A DNA stretch of 64,000 nucleotides. It comes from Anaerolineales bacterium (GTDB taxonomy: Bacteria > Chloroflexota > Anaerolineae > 4572-78 > J111). Of this stretch, positions 44,468 to 53,102 are shown piece by piece (the stretch's first letter is position 1; each line of letters opens with the position of its first letter). The position numbers and the translations under genes are program-made. The DNA lies in contig JACKAU010000002.1 of the NCBI GenBank assembly GCA_020634855.1, positions 744,001-808,000 on the forward strand. The letters run 5' to 3'. The notes below the pieces were generated by a model. That model saw nothing but the letters and a program-made list of their open reading frames with translations. It made no database searches and had not been told where the DNA came from.

Positions 44468-45264
44468 TACGGGTGAGCCTGCAAAAAGGAGAGCAGCGTT
44501 CGGTTAAACTCGGCCGGCTTGTCGACCGGGGTGAGGTGCCGCGCGTCGGGAATAACGGCTAACTCGGCTTTTGGCAAGTGGGCAGCGTAGCGCTGTTTGA
44601 AGGACAACGGGGTGTAATCATATTCGGCGTGGATGATTTGTACCGGGCAGGTGATATCCGGCAGCCGGGCGGTGACGTTCCAGCCACGCATGGCGTTCAT
44701 CGCGGCCAGATAGGCGCGTTTGTCATTGGCCGCCCAGCGCTCGATCATAGCTTGGCGCTGCCAAGCCTGCTCCGACTCCGGGAGTAGATTAGCGGCCAGT
44801 TGCTCGCCCATTTTCCGCATGCCCCAGCCGTGGATTACGGCTAACCGCTTGAGGTAATTCCACAGAACGTGTAATTTTTCCGGCAAACTGTCCAGCGGTA
44901 GGGCCGGCCCGCTATTGGCCACGACCAGACTCCGCACCAACTCGGGATAATCAAGCGCCAATTGCAGCGCAATACTGCCTCCTAACGACAGCCCAACCAC
45001 ATGCGCCGGGAATTGTCCCAGATGATGCAGCAGCCCAGCGGCATCGGCGGCCAACTGAGGAATTGAGTAGGGGCCGGGCGGTTTGCTCGATTGCCCATGA
45101 CCGCGCAAATCAAAGGTGATGGTGCGATAATAGCCGCCAAATAAGACCACCTGATAGATCCAATCGTGCGTACTCGATCCCAACCCGTGGATGAACAGCA
45201 GCGGCGGACCCTCACCCACAACCTCATAATATAGAGCTACATCAGCAAGTTGGCAGATGGCCAT
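44464..45264 (-). CDS. Alpha/beta hydrolase
   Basis: 266 residues. The oxyanion motif is HGLGSS (about residue 26), the nucleophile elbow GLSLGG (Ser about 95), the acid EYDYTP (Asp about 212) and the catalytic His in PDARHLTP (about 240). A cap domain (residues 120-190) with WGMRKMGEQLAANLLPE is typical of the 3-oxoadipate enol-lactonase/carboxylesterase branch. The substrate is unknown. No gene on the same strand is close enough to be an operon partner except the pentapeptide protein upstream, about 90 bp away. Confidence 0.87.
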   Translation of the reverse strand: MAICQLADVALYYEVVGEGPPLLFIHGLGSSTHDWIYQVVLFGGYYRTITFDLRGHGQSSKPPGPYSIPQLAADAAGLLHHLGQFPAHVVGLSLGGSIALQLALDYPELVRSLVVANSGPALPLDSLPEKLHVLWNYLKRLAVIHGWGMRKMGEQLAANLLPESEQAWQRQAMIERWAANDKRAYLAAMNAMRGWNVTARLPDITCPVQIIHAEYDYTPLSFKQRYAAHLPKAELAVIPDARHLTPVDKPAEFNRTLLSFLQAHPY

Positions 45265-45313
45265 GATCTGAACAAGCCCCTCATCTCACCCAAAAACGCC
45301 TTAAACCCCAGAG

Positions 45314-45358
45314 AACTCTACAAACTCCATCAACTCTATAAACTCCACCAACTCCCCT
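45314..45358. repeat. Nine-base tandem repeat (5 units)
   Basis: AACTCTACA, AACTCCATC, AACTCTATA, AACTCCACC and AACTCCCCT follow each other without gaps between the hydrolase and pentapeptide genes; the last unit reaches the pentapeptide stop codon. Confidence 0.8.
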
Positions 45359-46562
45359 ACTGAGCCGCAATCCCTCGCACCAACTCAGCGGCGAAGCCGG
45401 CGGGCCACTGCGTGGCGGCGTTATAGCGCGCGCCGATCAAACACGTGCCTTGCAAATCGGCCTGCTGCAAATCGGCGTCCCGTAAATCGGCCTGCTGTAA
45501 ATCGGCCCCTTGGAGATTGGCTGATTGGAGATTAGCCGCTTGGAGGTTAGCCTGCTGCAAATTCGCGCCGACTAGAGACGCGCCGGCCAAGCTGGCCGCA
45601 TAAAAATCGCAGCCGCCCAGGTCGGCTTGTTGGAAATTGGCCCTTTCGCTGCTGGCCTGCCTGAGGCTGGCCGCTTGGAGGTTGGCTTTTTCCAGGTGAG
45701 CATCTTGTAAATTAGCGCTGCTCAAATCCGCTTCCTGGAGATTGGCTTGCTGTAAGGTCACGCCTTGCAAGTTCACTCCAGCCAGATTTACCTTTTGCAG
45801 ATTGGCTTCGGATAAGTCCACCCCACTAAGAATCGCCTGTGACAAATTCAATTCTTGCAGGTTAATGCTCCGCAAATTGGCTCCACTTAAATCAGTACCC
45901 GCTAAATTTGTTTCACGGCTTCGGAACAGACCGGAAGTTTTGGTTAAGTCGGCCTCTTGCAAAATCACATTATGGAGCTTAGCATTTTGTAAATTCGCAC
46001 CCTGCAAATTCACCCCGGTCAGATCAAAATCGGGCAGTTCGATACCGCTCAAGTCGGCACCTTTCAAGATCGCGCCTTGGAGCTTGGTAGTGGTCAGATC
46101 AAGATTATGCAGGTCTAAGCCGGTCAAATTAGCCCGCTGCAAATCGGCGTCGTGAAGCATCACCGAGTAGAGCGTTGCTTTCTCCAGATCACACTGCTGC
46201 ATATTGGCTTTGGAAAAGTCAGTCCGAGTCAGATCGCACTTTTTGAGGTTGCTGCCGTATAAGTCCACTCCACGCAGGTTAGCCCCGGCTAAATTGCAGC
46301 CTTCCAAATCGGAGCCGCTTATATCGGCCCCTTCAAGATCAACATCTTGCAGGTTGGCCCCTTTGAAGTTCGTATTTTCCAGATTAGCGCCTTTGAGTGT
46401 ACAACCGCGCAAATCCGAATTCTGGAAGTTTGCACCCAGCAAATTTTCCTGACTGAGGTCCAAGTCTTTGATCGTTTTACGACTCAAATCTGGCGATTTG
46501 CGACGCTCGCGCGCACTCTTAATCTCTTCAAATAGCGCTTCCCTGCTAATTGGACTGCTCAT
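45357..46562 (-). CDS. Pentapeptide-repeat protein
   Basis: 401 residues, almost entirely A(D/N)LXX repeats (about residues 45-385), giving roughly 65-70 pentapeptides and a quadrilateral right-handed beta-helix. Examples are ANLQQANLQAANLQSANLQ and DLSGANLRSIN. A short charged N-terminus (ISREALFEEIKSARERRKSPD) precedes it; there is no signal peptide, so it is cytoplasmic. Some pentapeptide proteins mimic DNA and bind gyrase (Qnr, MfpA) but most have unknown roles, and no quinolone-resistance feature is visible here. It has its own promoter and ribosome site. Confidence 0.93.
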   Translation of the reverse strand: MSSPISREALFEEIKSARERRKSPDLSRKTIKDLDLSQENLLGANFQNSDLRGCTLKGANLENTNFKGANLQDVDLEGADISGSDLEGCNLAGANLRGVDLYGSNLKKCDLTRTDFSKANMQQCDLEKATLYSVMLHDADLQRANLTGLDLHNLDLTTTKLQGAILKGADLSGIELPDFDLTGVNLQGANLQNAKLHNVILQEADLTKTSGLFRSRETNLAGTDLSGANLRSINLQELNLSQAILSGVDLSEANLQKVNLAGVNLQGVTLQQANLQEADLSSANLQDAHLEKANLQAASLRQASSERANFQQADLGGCDFYAASLAGASLVGANLQQANLQAANLQSANLQGADLQQADLRDADLQQADLQGTCLIGARYNAATQWPAGFAAELVRGIAAQ

Positions 46563-47048
46563 AGCCCCTCCTTTAGATTGTTAACTCCGGTGGAGAGCCT
46601 AGTATAACACATCTCATTGAGGGCTACAATTGCTGAATTGAAAAGGTAATGGGGTTTAAAAAGTATTAGGCGCTCTACGACGAGCGCCTGGAAGAGAGGA
46701 GAGGAGGAATAAATAAGATACTTACATGTATACTATACCCTGAATCTCAACCGGCGAATAGAGGCAAAGGTACTTTAATTTTAGGGCCAAAGGTCACTAA
46801 AATTAAAGTACTAAAGTACCCTGACGAATTACAACTACCAAATCAGCAACATTCCGAGTAGGTGAGCCAAGGTGACGGTCACTTGGTCACGCTAAATCGA
46901 CCTGTTTGAGCTATCCTTGATAATACTGAGTTTTTTGCGTATGTGTTGGCTTAGGCGTATCCTTCAGCCCAGCTAATTCTGAATGGCCGACATCGATCAA
47001 TCGCTCAAATTAACACAACATTATAACCAAGATTAATTTCAATGGACT
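46563..47048. other. Intergenic region with two hairpins and a repeat fragment
   Basis: Apart from the promoter, it holds AGGCGCTC/GAGCGCCT (46668-46689), a perfect 15-bp stem GTACTTTAATTTTAG/CTAAAATTAAAGTAC (46770-46811), and about 46869-46916 a diverged reverse copy of the right half of the 35147 repeat (GGTGACGGTCAC...CTAAATCGACCTG). No gene seen. Confidence 0.6.
46601..46629 (-). promoter_or_regulatory. Promoter of the pentapeptide-repeat gene
   Basis: On the minus strand TTGTAG and TATACT with a 17-bp spacer, about 40 bp before the ATG, which has AAAGGAGG upstream. Confidence 0.72.
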
Positions 47049-47414
47049 ATGACTTTAACACCAAAGGCAACTAATACGATTCTTTACTGCATCAAGTGGG
47101 TGGAAACCGTCACTTTTTATCGAAACGTGTTGGAACTCCCGATAACGTTTGAATCGGACTGGTTTGTGGAGTTCAGCTTAGGTGGTACTGCGCACATCAG
47201 CATTGCCGATGAGCGGCGAGCCGGTATCAAGAGCAGCGGCGGCCAGGGCGTGACGATCACGATGCAGGTCGACAACATCGAAGAGAGTTGGACCTTGCTC
47301 CGGGAGCGAGGGGCCGGTGTAGGCCCGATAAAATCCCATAGTTGGGGCGCTAAGGTCTTTTACTTTTTTGATCCGGAAGGTTATCGGCTGGAAATTTGGT
47401 CGCCAATGCCATAG
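47049..47414 (+). CDS. Glyoxalase/VOC superfamily protein
   Basis: 121 residues, one VOC module of two beta-alpha-beta-beta-beta units: the first around TNTILYCIKWVETVTFYRNVLELPITF, the second around VTITMQVDNIEESWTLLRERGAGVG and the closing VFYFFDPEGYRLEIWSP with the metal-ligand Glu. The DPEGYRLEIW ending is typical. Members are isomerases, dioxygenases or resistance proteins, so the activity cannot be assigned. No clear ribosome site; it starts 10 bp after an A/T-rich stretch. Confidence 0.85.
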   Translation: MTLTPKATNTILYCIKWVETVTFYRNVLELPITFESDWFVEFSLGGTAHISIADERRAGIKSSGGQGVTITMQVDNIEESWTLLRERGAGVGPIKSHSWGAKVFYFFDPEGYRLEIWSPMP

Positions 47415-47438
47415 CTTAAAACCGTAAGCAGTAAAAAA

Positions 47439-47466
47439 TTGAAATATTTTCTGAAAAGACTATACT
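47439..47466 (+). promoter_or_regulatory. Promoter of the pnt operon
   Basis: TTGAAA and TATACT with a 16-bp spacer, about 55 bp before pntAA, which has GGAGAGAGG upstream. Confidence 0.7.
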
Positions 47467-47522
47467 ACGCTCGCACTGTAGTTAACACATAATTCCCACA
47501 GAATAGGAGAGAGGTGGTGTCA

Positions 47523-48668
47523 ATGAAGATTTCGATTCCAAAAGAAACCCACCCTAAGGAAAGCCGTATTCCCGTCATACCACCCGATGTGGAAAAATTG
47601 GTCAAACTTGGGGCTGAGGTTGAAATGGAAAGCGGCGTCGGTGACTCGATCCGGGTTGCTGACGATGACTTTATCAAGGCCGGAGCCAAGATGGTTAAAG
47701 ATCGTCAGGCCATGCTGGCTAACGCCGAAATGGTGCTCCGGCTGCGTCCTCCAGCCATTGAAGATGTAAAAATTCTCCCCGCAGGTTGTATTCACGTTAG
47801 TTATCTTGATCCGTTTTTTAACAAACCTTTGGTCGAAGCGCTGGCCGCTCAAGGGGTCAACGGCATTTGCATGGAAATGATTCCGCGGACAACGCTGGCC
47901 CAAAAAATGGATGCGCTCAGCTCGCAGGCCAGTTTGGGCGGCTACGTGGCCGTCATCATCGCCAGCGAGCGGTTGGACAAAGCCCTGCCGATGATGATGA
48001 CGCCGGCCGGTACGCTGGCTCCGGCCCGAGTATTTATTATCGGCGCGGGGGTGGCCGGGTTGCAGGCCATTGCCACCGCCAAGCGGTTGGGCGCCAGAGT
48101 GGAAGCATTCGATACCCGACCGGTGGTGGCCGAACAGGTGAAATCGCTAGGGGCAAAGTTTGTTGAAATCGACCTGGGTGACACGGGTCAAACTGAGCAA
48201 GGGTATGCTAAGCAGTTAACGCCCGAACAGATAGCGCTTCAGCAAGAGGGTATGGCTCGACACTGCGCCCTGGCCGACATCGTCATTACCACCGCCCAGG
48301 TTTTTGGCCGTAAAGCACCGCGCATCATTACCAAAGAGATGGTGGCCGGCATGCGACCGGGGAGTCTTATCGTTGACATGGCCGTTGAAACCGGCGGCAA
48401 TGTGGAAGGCTCCAAATTGGATGAAGAAGTCGAAATCAACGGCGTTCGGATCATCGGCCTGGGCAACCTACCGGGGCGGGTGGCCAGTCACGCCAGCCAG
48501 ATGTATTCGAGCAACCTGCGCAATTTGATCGAGCATTTCTGGAATAAAGAGACCAAGACCTTTGAGTTAAATCTGGATGATGAAATTATGCAAGGTTGTC
48601 TCATCACCCAAGATAAAACCATTCGCAGTGAAATGTTACGTAATGCCTATAGTCAGGAGGGGAAATAA
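47523..48668 (+). CDS. pntAA: NAD(P) transhydrogenase alpha subunit, part 1 (NAD-binding)
   Basis: 381 residues from the ATG at 47523; two in-frame GTGs just upstream are closer to the ribosome site than is usual. MKISIPKETHPKESRIPVIPPDVEKL is the alanine dehydrogenase/PNT N-terminal domain. The Rossmann motif is GAGVAGLQAIATAKRLGA (about residue 174), followed by EAFDTRPVVAEQVKSLGA and GSLIVDMAVETGGNVEGS. This is domain I, which faces the cytoplasm and binds NAD(H). It starts the three-gene operon. Confidence 0.93.
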   Translation: MKISIPKETHPKESRIPVIPPDVEKLVKLGAEVEMESGVGDSIRVADDDFIKAGAKMVKDRQAMLANAEMVLRLRPPAIEDVKILPAGCIHVSYLDPFFNKPLVEALAAQGVNGICMEMIPRTTLAQKMDALSSQASLGGYVAVIIASERLDKALPMMMTPAGTLAPARVFIIGAGVAGLQAIATAKRLGARVEAFDTRPVVAEQVKSLGAKFVEIDLGDTGQTEQGYAKQLTPEQIALQQEGMARHCALADIVITTAQVFGRKAPRIITKEMVAGMRPGSLIVDMAVETGGNVEGSKLDEEVEINGVRIIGLGNLPGRVASHASQMYSSNLRNLIEHFWNKETKTFELNLDDEIMQGCLITQDKTIRSEMLRNAYSQEGK

Positions 48669-48670
48669 CG

Positions 48671-49054
48671 ATGCGCCGGATCGTCATACCGACCGCTATT
48701 TTGTTGACCGTGATCACTGCCAGCCCGGTATTAGCCGACCCGCTGGCTCAGGAAGGTGGCTCTGAAGTTTCGCAAACACCGATCTTTCTGGCCTTTATCT
48801 TAGCGCTGTCGATTTTCTTGGGGTTTGAATTAATTTCGAAGGTCCCTGCCACCCTTCATACCCCGTTGATGTCCGGGTCGAATGCCATCTCCGGGATTTC
48901 GCTAATCGGGGCGCTGATTGCCGCCGGCCATGGCGGTGATGTCCTCGTCATTGTTTTGGGAACCCTGGCTGTCGCTACCGCTACCATCAACGTCGTTGGC
49001 GGTTATCTGGTCACCGACCGCATGCTAGAAATGTTCAAGAAGAAAGAGGAGTAA
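48671..49054 (+). CDS. pntAB: NAD(P) transhydrogenase alpha subunit, part 2 (membrane)
   Basis: 127 residues; the start is 2 bp after the pntAA stop. Three helices (about 36-56, 70-85, 92-110) carry the PNT transmembrane pattern: FLGFELISKVPATLHTPLMSGSNAISGISLIGAL. An N-terminal Ala-rich leader (MRRIVIPTAILLTVITASPVLADP) with an AxA-type cleavage site is extra compared with most PntAB proteins and may be a signal peptide. It forms part of the proton channel with pntB. Confidence 0.9.
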   Translation: MRRIVIPTAILLTVITASPVLADPLAQEGGSEVSQTPIFLAFILALSIFLGFELISKVPATLHTPLMSGSNAISGISLIGALIAAGHGGDVLVIVLGTLAVATATINVVGGYLVTDRMLEMFKKKEE

Positions 49055-49069
49055 GAGGGTCAATCGACT

Positions 49070-50443
49070 ATGAGTTTACAACTATCTATCAATCTGGCCT
49101 ACATCGTCTCGTCGGTCCTGTTCATCTTTGGCCTGAAAATGTTGAGTTCGCCGGCGACGGCTCGCCGGGGCAATATGCTCTCGGCTTTGGGTATGGCGAT
49201 TGCGGTTATTTTCACGCTGCTCGACCAGAATATCATAACTTACCAATGGATTATTGTCGGCATGGTCATTGGAACGGTGGTAGGCGTTGCCGCCGCCCGA
49301 TTGATCGCGATGACGGCCATGCCGGAGATGGTGGCGCTGCTCAACGGCTCCGGTGGTTTGGCCAGTATGTTGGTGGGTTGGGCCGAATACCAGCGCAATA
49401 TTGACCCGTCGGCGTTTACTGCCGGGGTTATTACGCTGACCGTCTTGATTGGGGGCGTAACGTTTACCGGTAGTGTTATGGCCTGGGCTAAATTGAGCGG
49501 CAAGATGGACGGCAAGCCGATCCTCTTCCAGGGTCAGCAAATTGTCAACGCACTGCTGCTGCTGGCCATTTTGGTGTGCGGCATTCTGTTTACCCTCAAC
49601 CCGGCGACCAGCTTCTTGATTTTGATGATTTTGATTGGGCTATCGCTGATTCTGGGGGTAATGTCGGTTATTCCCATCGGTGGGGCCGATATGCCGGTGG
49701 TCATCTCGCTGCTGAACAGCTACTCCGGTTTGGCGGCTTGTGCGGCCGGTTTCGTCATCGAGAACAACCTGCTGATTGTGGCCGGCGCGCTGGTTGGGGC
49801 CAGTGGGATTATCCTAACCAACATCATGTGTAAAGCGATGAACCGCTCGCTGGGTAATGTGCTGTTCAGCGGCTTTGGCTCGGCCACCGGCGGCGGTACG
49901 GCCGTTGAGGGTGAAGCCAAACCCATCTCGGCCGAGGATGCTTATCTGGTTTTGGAAGCGGCCAATTCGGTGGTCTTTGTGCCGGGGTATGGCTTGGCCG
50001 TGGCTCAAGCGCAGCACGCCGTGCGTGAGTTAGGTGAACTACTGGAACATAATGGGGCTGAAGTGAGCTACGCCATCCACCCGGTAGCGGGCCGGATGCC
50101 CGGTCATATGAACGTGTTACTGGCCGAGGCCAATGTCCCTTATGATCAACTGGTCGAAATGGACGACATCAACCCCATTATGGAAACGGTCGATGTTTGT
50201 ATTGTCGTCGGGGCGAATGATGTGGTTAACCCCGCCGCCCGCGAAGATGAGGCCAGCCCGCTCTACGGCATGCCCATCATCAATGTTGATCTAGCCCGCA
50301 CCGTGATTGTCCTCAAACGGTCGATGCGAGCCGGGTTCGCCGGGGTAGAAAATCCCTTGTTCTTCAAGGATAACACCCGGATGCTCTTTGGCGACGCCAA
50401 GGCGAGCGTCCAAGGTTTGGTGAGGGAATTCAAAGAAGGTTAA
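49070..50443 (+). CDS. pntB: NAD(P) transhydrogenase beta subunit
   Basis: 457 residues. About nine membrane helices (residues 1-260) hold the proton path (GNMLSALGMAIAVIFTLLD; EMVALLNGSGGLASMLVGW; MPVVISLLNSYSGLAA). The C-terminal domain III binds NADP(H): GYGLAVAQAQHAVRELGELLEHNGAEVSYAIHPVAGRMPGHMNVLLAEANVPYD, VGANDVVNPAA and MPIINVDLARTVIVLKRSM. The enzyme couples the proton gradient to NADPH formation from NADH and NADP. It ends the operon, before a strong terminator. Confidence 0.95.
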   Translation: MSLQLSINLAYIVSSVLFIFGLKMLSSPATARRGNMLSALGMAIAVIFTLLDQNIITYQWIIVGMVIGTVVGVAAARLIAMTAMPEMVALLNGSGGLASMLVGWAEYQRNIDPSAFTAGVITLTVLIGGVTFTGSVMAWAKLSGKMDGKPILFQGQQIVNALLLLAILVCGILFTLNPATSFLILMILIGLSLILGVMSVIPIGGADMPVVISLLNSYSGLAACAAGFVIENNLLIVAGALVGASGIILTNIMCKAMNRSLGNVLFSGFGSATGGGTAVEGEAKPISAEDAYLVLEAANSVVFVPGYGLAVAQAQHAVRELGELLEHNGAEVSYAIHPVAGRMPGHMNVLLAEANVPYDQLVEMDDINPIMETVDVCIVVGANDVVNPAAREDEASPLYGMPIINVDLARTVIVLKRSMRAGFAGVENPLFFKDNTRMLFGDAKASVQGLVREFKEG

Positions 50444-50458
50444 GCCATCTAACGATAA

Positions 50459-50496
50459 TAAAAAAGCGCACAGATAAAATTTCTGTGCGCTTTTTT
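50459..50496 (+). terminator. Intrinsic terminator of the pnt operon
   Basis: AGCGCACAGA pairs with TCTGTGCGCT with A and T flanks; it may also end the converging response-regulator genes. Confidence 0.9.
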
Positions 50497-50500
50497 AATT

Positions 50501-50559
50501 GGTTAGTTGGATGGTTAGTTAGTTAGTTAGTTAGTTAGTCGGTTGGTTGGTTGGTTGGA
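50501..50559. repeat. Tetranucleotide repeat: (GTTA)n then (GGTT)n
   Basis: GGTTAGTT... runs through about six GTTA units, then GTCG, then four GGTT units, and ends near the stop of the response-regulator gene. The complementary sequence (CCAACC...GACTAACTAAC) resembles the CCAACCAACTAAC stretches in the membrane-protein genes at 57-60 kb. Confidence 0.85.
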
Positions 50560-50597
50560 TTTTAGCCACTAGCCAACGAACAAATTAACAAACCAAC

Positions 50598-51428
50598 CTA
50601 CACGATTAAAGGCTCCAAGGCTGAGGCCGTCTGTTTAGTATAAAACCACACCACGCCGGGCCGTAATTTGACATCGAAGACCACCGCCAACAAACATTTT
50701 CCGTTGACATCACACACATACAAATTGTAGGAGTCGCCCTCATAGAAGCTAGCTTTGAAGGGTTTCTTGTTATCGAGTAAGTGGGCCAATTTGGCTGGGC
50801 CGTAATGATTACTGGCGACTAACTCACAAATCTGGCTAATTTTTGAGGGGGTAATTTCACCGACAACTTGAACCGACATGCCTTGATTATTAATCAGCAT
50901 AACCGCCCGGCTGCCCGCATTAATCTGGAGCTGATGCAGATGCTCGGCGACCGACACATAATCGGGGGGTTTGTCATCAACCGGGGTTGAGCCAAGTCCA
51001 TCGTCTGTTTCGTCAGGGGGATAGGCCCCATCCGACTGGGAAATTGGTGCTTCAACGATCGACAAAGCCGATTGACGCACGATATCTCTAATTTGATCCA
51101 TGGTGAAAGGTTTATTGAGATAACCGTCAATGTGTAAATTGTCGGTAGTATCGCGCAGTTTGTTGGTGCCGTAGGCTGTCATTAACACCACTTGAGTAGC
51201 CGGTGAGAGCCGACGCACGGCTCGAACCAGATCAACGCCGGTCATACCGGGCATCATGTAATCGGTAATAATTAGATCGAACTGGATTTCTTCAATCTGG
51301 CGCATGGCGCTGGTCATATTTTCTGCCGTAGAAATATGATAATTTGGCCCCAATTTCTTGAGACCAAACTCTAACATTCGCAATATACTATTATCATCAT
51401 CAACAATTAATATGTGTTTTTGCCCCAT
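50598..51428 (-). CDS. Response regulator with C-terminal Roadblock/LC7 domain
   Basis: 276 residues. The receiver domain has the acidic pair DDD (9-11), the phospho-acceptor Asp in LIITDYMMPGMTG (about 55), LMTAYG (Thr) and the Lys in YLNKPF. A linker of about 30 residues rich in Asp/Pro follows, then a Roadblock domain: HQLQINAGSRAVMLINNQG, SQICELVASNHYGPAKLAHLL, FKASFYEGDSYNLYVCDVNGKCLLAVVFD. Roadblock proteins regulate small GTPases and motility in bacteria; no GTPase is adjacent. A paralogue lies immediately upstream, and no histidine kinase is nearby. Confidence 0.88.
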   Translation of the reverse strand: MGQKHILIVDDDNSILRMLEFGLKKLGPNYHISTAENMTSAMRQIEEIQFDLIITDYMMPGMTGVDLVRAVRRLSPATQVVLMTAYGTNKLRDTTDNLHIDGYLNKPFTMDQIRDIVRQSALSIVEAPISQSDGAYPPDETDDGLGSTPVDDKPPDYVSVAEHLHQLQINAGSRAVMLINNQGMSVQVVGEITPSKISQICELVASNHYGPAKLAHLLDNKKPFKASFYEGDSYNLYVCDVNGKCLLAVVFDVKLRPGVVWFYTKQTASALEPLIV

Positions 51429-51463
51429 TCAATAGCCTCTAACTGACGTGGTACGGCAGGCGC

Positions 51464-52324
51464 CTACGATTGACGTTGCACAATATTATTAAAATCCGTA
51501 GCAACGTTTAATTCATCTTGTGACGCGAACTTACTTTTTGTTTTAGGCAATAAGGCAGCCAGAGCAATGGCCGCTTGTTTAGTATAAAACCAAACGGTTC
51601 CCGGTTTTCCTCCCACCCCGAAAACCACGGCCAAAAAGTAGTTTCCATTGATATCATACGCATGAATGTTATATTTACTACCTTGGTAATAACTTGAGGT
51701 AAACGTTGACTGGTTATCACCAAATAAGGTAGCCAATTCAACAATTGCTAAAAAGTTGGCAGAGACAAATGCAGCTAATCGCAAGGCTTCATCACGATTG
51801 ATGTACCCTGAACTATATACCGGCTTACCATCCGAATTGGCCAATAATACACTGTGCGCTCCTGTCTGGCGGTGCAGGGTCTGTACCTGCTCTTGACAAT
51901 CTTTACTAAGGGTAAGAGGCTCTGTTTCAATTCTCCGGGAGGCGGTGTCTTGTTCCGCCAGCACCGGGGCGACAACCGCCAGTAAATCGGGCATGGTGAA
52001 GGGCTTGCTTATAAACCCATGCAGTTCCAATCCACCAATTTTATCCCGAATATAGGCGGTATCATGATGAGCCGTCATTAAAATATAATGAGCTTCCGGC
52101 AATATCTGGCGAGCCTGTTCGATAACCTCCAGGCCGGTCATAGCCGGCATCATATAATCGGTCACGATCAAATCAAAACGTCGGTTCTGCATTTGCTCCA
52201 AAGCCGATGGGCCATCTTCAGCAGTAGTGACTTGATACGTGGAGCTTAAACTCTTAATACCGTGAGCTACAAGAAATAGCAGGTCAGGATCGTCATCAAT
52301 AACAAGAATGTGTATTTGGCTCAT
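51464..52324 (-). CDS. Response regulator with C-terminal Roadblock/LC7 domain (tandem paralogue)
   Basis: 286 residues with the same architecture as the following gene on the strand: DDDPDLLFLV, LIVTDYMMPAMTGLEV (phospho-Asp about 55), LMTAHHD, FISKPFTMPDLLAVV and a Roadblock domain (LHRQTGAHSVLLANSDGKPVYSSG... HAYDINGNYFLAVVFGVGGKPGTVWFYTKQAA). The two copies are similar along the whole length, so they arose by duplication. This one starts the pair; the next begins 35 bp after its stop. Confidence 0.88.
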   Translation of the reverse strand: MSQIHILVIDDDPDLLFLVAHGIKSLSSTYQVTTAEDGPSALEQMQNRRFDLIVTDYMMPAMTGLEVIEQARQILPEAHYILMTAHHDTAYIRDKIGGLELHGFISKPFTMPDLLAVVAPVLAEQDTASRRIETEPLTLSKDCQEQVQTLHRQTGAHSVLLANSDGKPVYSSGYINRDEALRLAAFVSANFLAIVELATLFGDNQSTFTSSYYQGSKYNIHAYDINGNYFLAVVFGVGGKPGTVWFYTKQAAIALAALLPKTKSKFASQDELNVATDFNNIVQRQS

Positions 52325-52492
52325 TTATCCGGTTGCTCCTTTAGGAAGTGAAGTAGGTTATCATAAATAGTTATATGACTAAGGCGTCGAGAAATTTAAG
52401 ATTTTAAGGTTCTTGGGGTACCCCACAAGCTATGTAAACGTTAAGGTCACTCATTCATGCAGCTAAACTGGCGTTACCTAAACTGGGAAACG

Positions 52493-53005
52493 TTAAGTTC
52501 CTTTTATGGGCCAGCCCCACCGATTCTTACGCTTCTTGACTTTTGTTACCGCTCTTTTTTTGCGTGTCCGCTCAAACACCTGAAACGAGGCCAAACCTGA
52601 TCCCTCACAAACAGGACAGCGACGCCCACCCAAAAGGCGTCCTTTACCCCGACAGCGGGGGCAGCGCCGTGTCGGCTGTTCGGTCAGAACGCGGCCTTCT
52701 CCCAGACAGACTCGACAGGTCTGCGGAGACTTCTTTCGACCCTCCAGGCCCGTCCCCCGGCACCAGGCGCACGTTTCAAGCGCCAACCGGTTCCTAATCG
52801 GGACCGGTGGAGCGGATGACGATCGGCGCGGGGGAGTTGGCGTTAAAACACCATAAATAAAACCTAACACTGCGCCGATGACTGCACCAGCGCCAAGCGT
52901 TTGGACAACATTCAGGTGAAAGGCATAGACAAATGCCGCGCTGGCCACCAGCCCGGCCCCCGCCCATATTATCGCCAACAACATTCCAAAAATCAATCGC
53001 ATCAT
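52493..53005 (-). CDS. Membrane-anchored zinc protein with DnaJ-type CxxCxGxG repeats
   Basis: 170 residues from an ATG at about 53005; a longer frame from 53044 would begin inside the promoter -10 and is rejected. Two N-terminal helices (LIFGMLLAIIWAGAGLVASAAFVYAF and VVQTLGAGAVIGAVLGFIYGVL) are followed by four zinc-binding motifs: CAWCRGTG, CRVCLGEG, CPRCRGKG and CPVCEGSG (about residues 78-142), as in the DnaJ cysteine-rich domain, and a Lys/Arg-rich tail. There is no J domain. It could bind unfolded protein at the membrane; that is only an inference. Confidence 0.78.
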   Translation of the reverse strand: MMRLIFGMLLAIIWAGAGLVASAAFVYAFHLNVVQTLGAGAVIGAVLGFIYGVLTPTPPRRSSSAPPVPIRNRLALETCAWCRGTGLEGRKKSPQTCRVCLGEGRVLTEQPTRRCPRCRGKGRLLGGRRCPVCEGSGLASFQVFERTRKKRAVTKVKKRKNRWGWPIKGT

Positions 53006-53024
53006 CGCATCCAGCAATTTCTCT

Positions 53025-53033
53025 ATTATACCA
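53025..53033 (-). promoter_or_regulatory. Extended -10 promoter of the zinc-protein gene
   Basis: On the minus strand TGGTATAAT, with no good -35. It lies back to back with the next promoter. Confidence 0.6.
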
Positions 53034-53048
53034 TAAAGCGGCAAACAA

Positions 53049-53077
53049 TTGCGAGGAGTATGGTCCGATGGTACAAT
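53049..53077 (+). promoter_or_regulatory. Promoter of the ILEI-domain membrane protein gene
   Basis: TTGCGA and TACAAT with a 17-bp spacer, 25 bp before the TTG start. The -35 area is shared with the divergent minus-strand promoter. Confidence 0.6.
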
Positions 53078-53102
53078 TCGCTGAGCATTGGAGTGTTATC
53101 CC

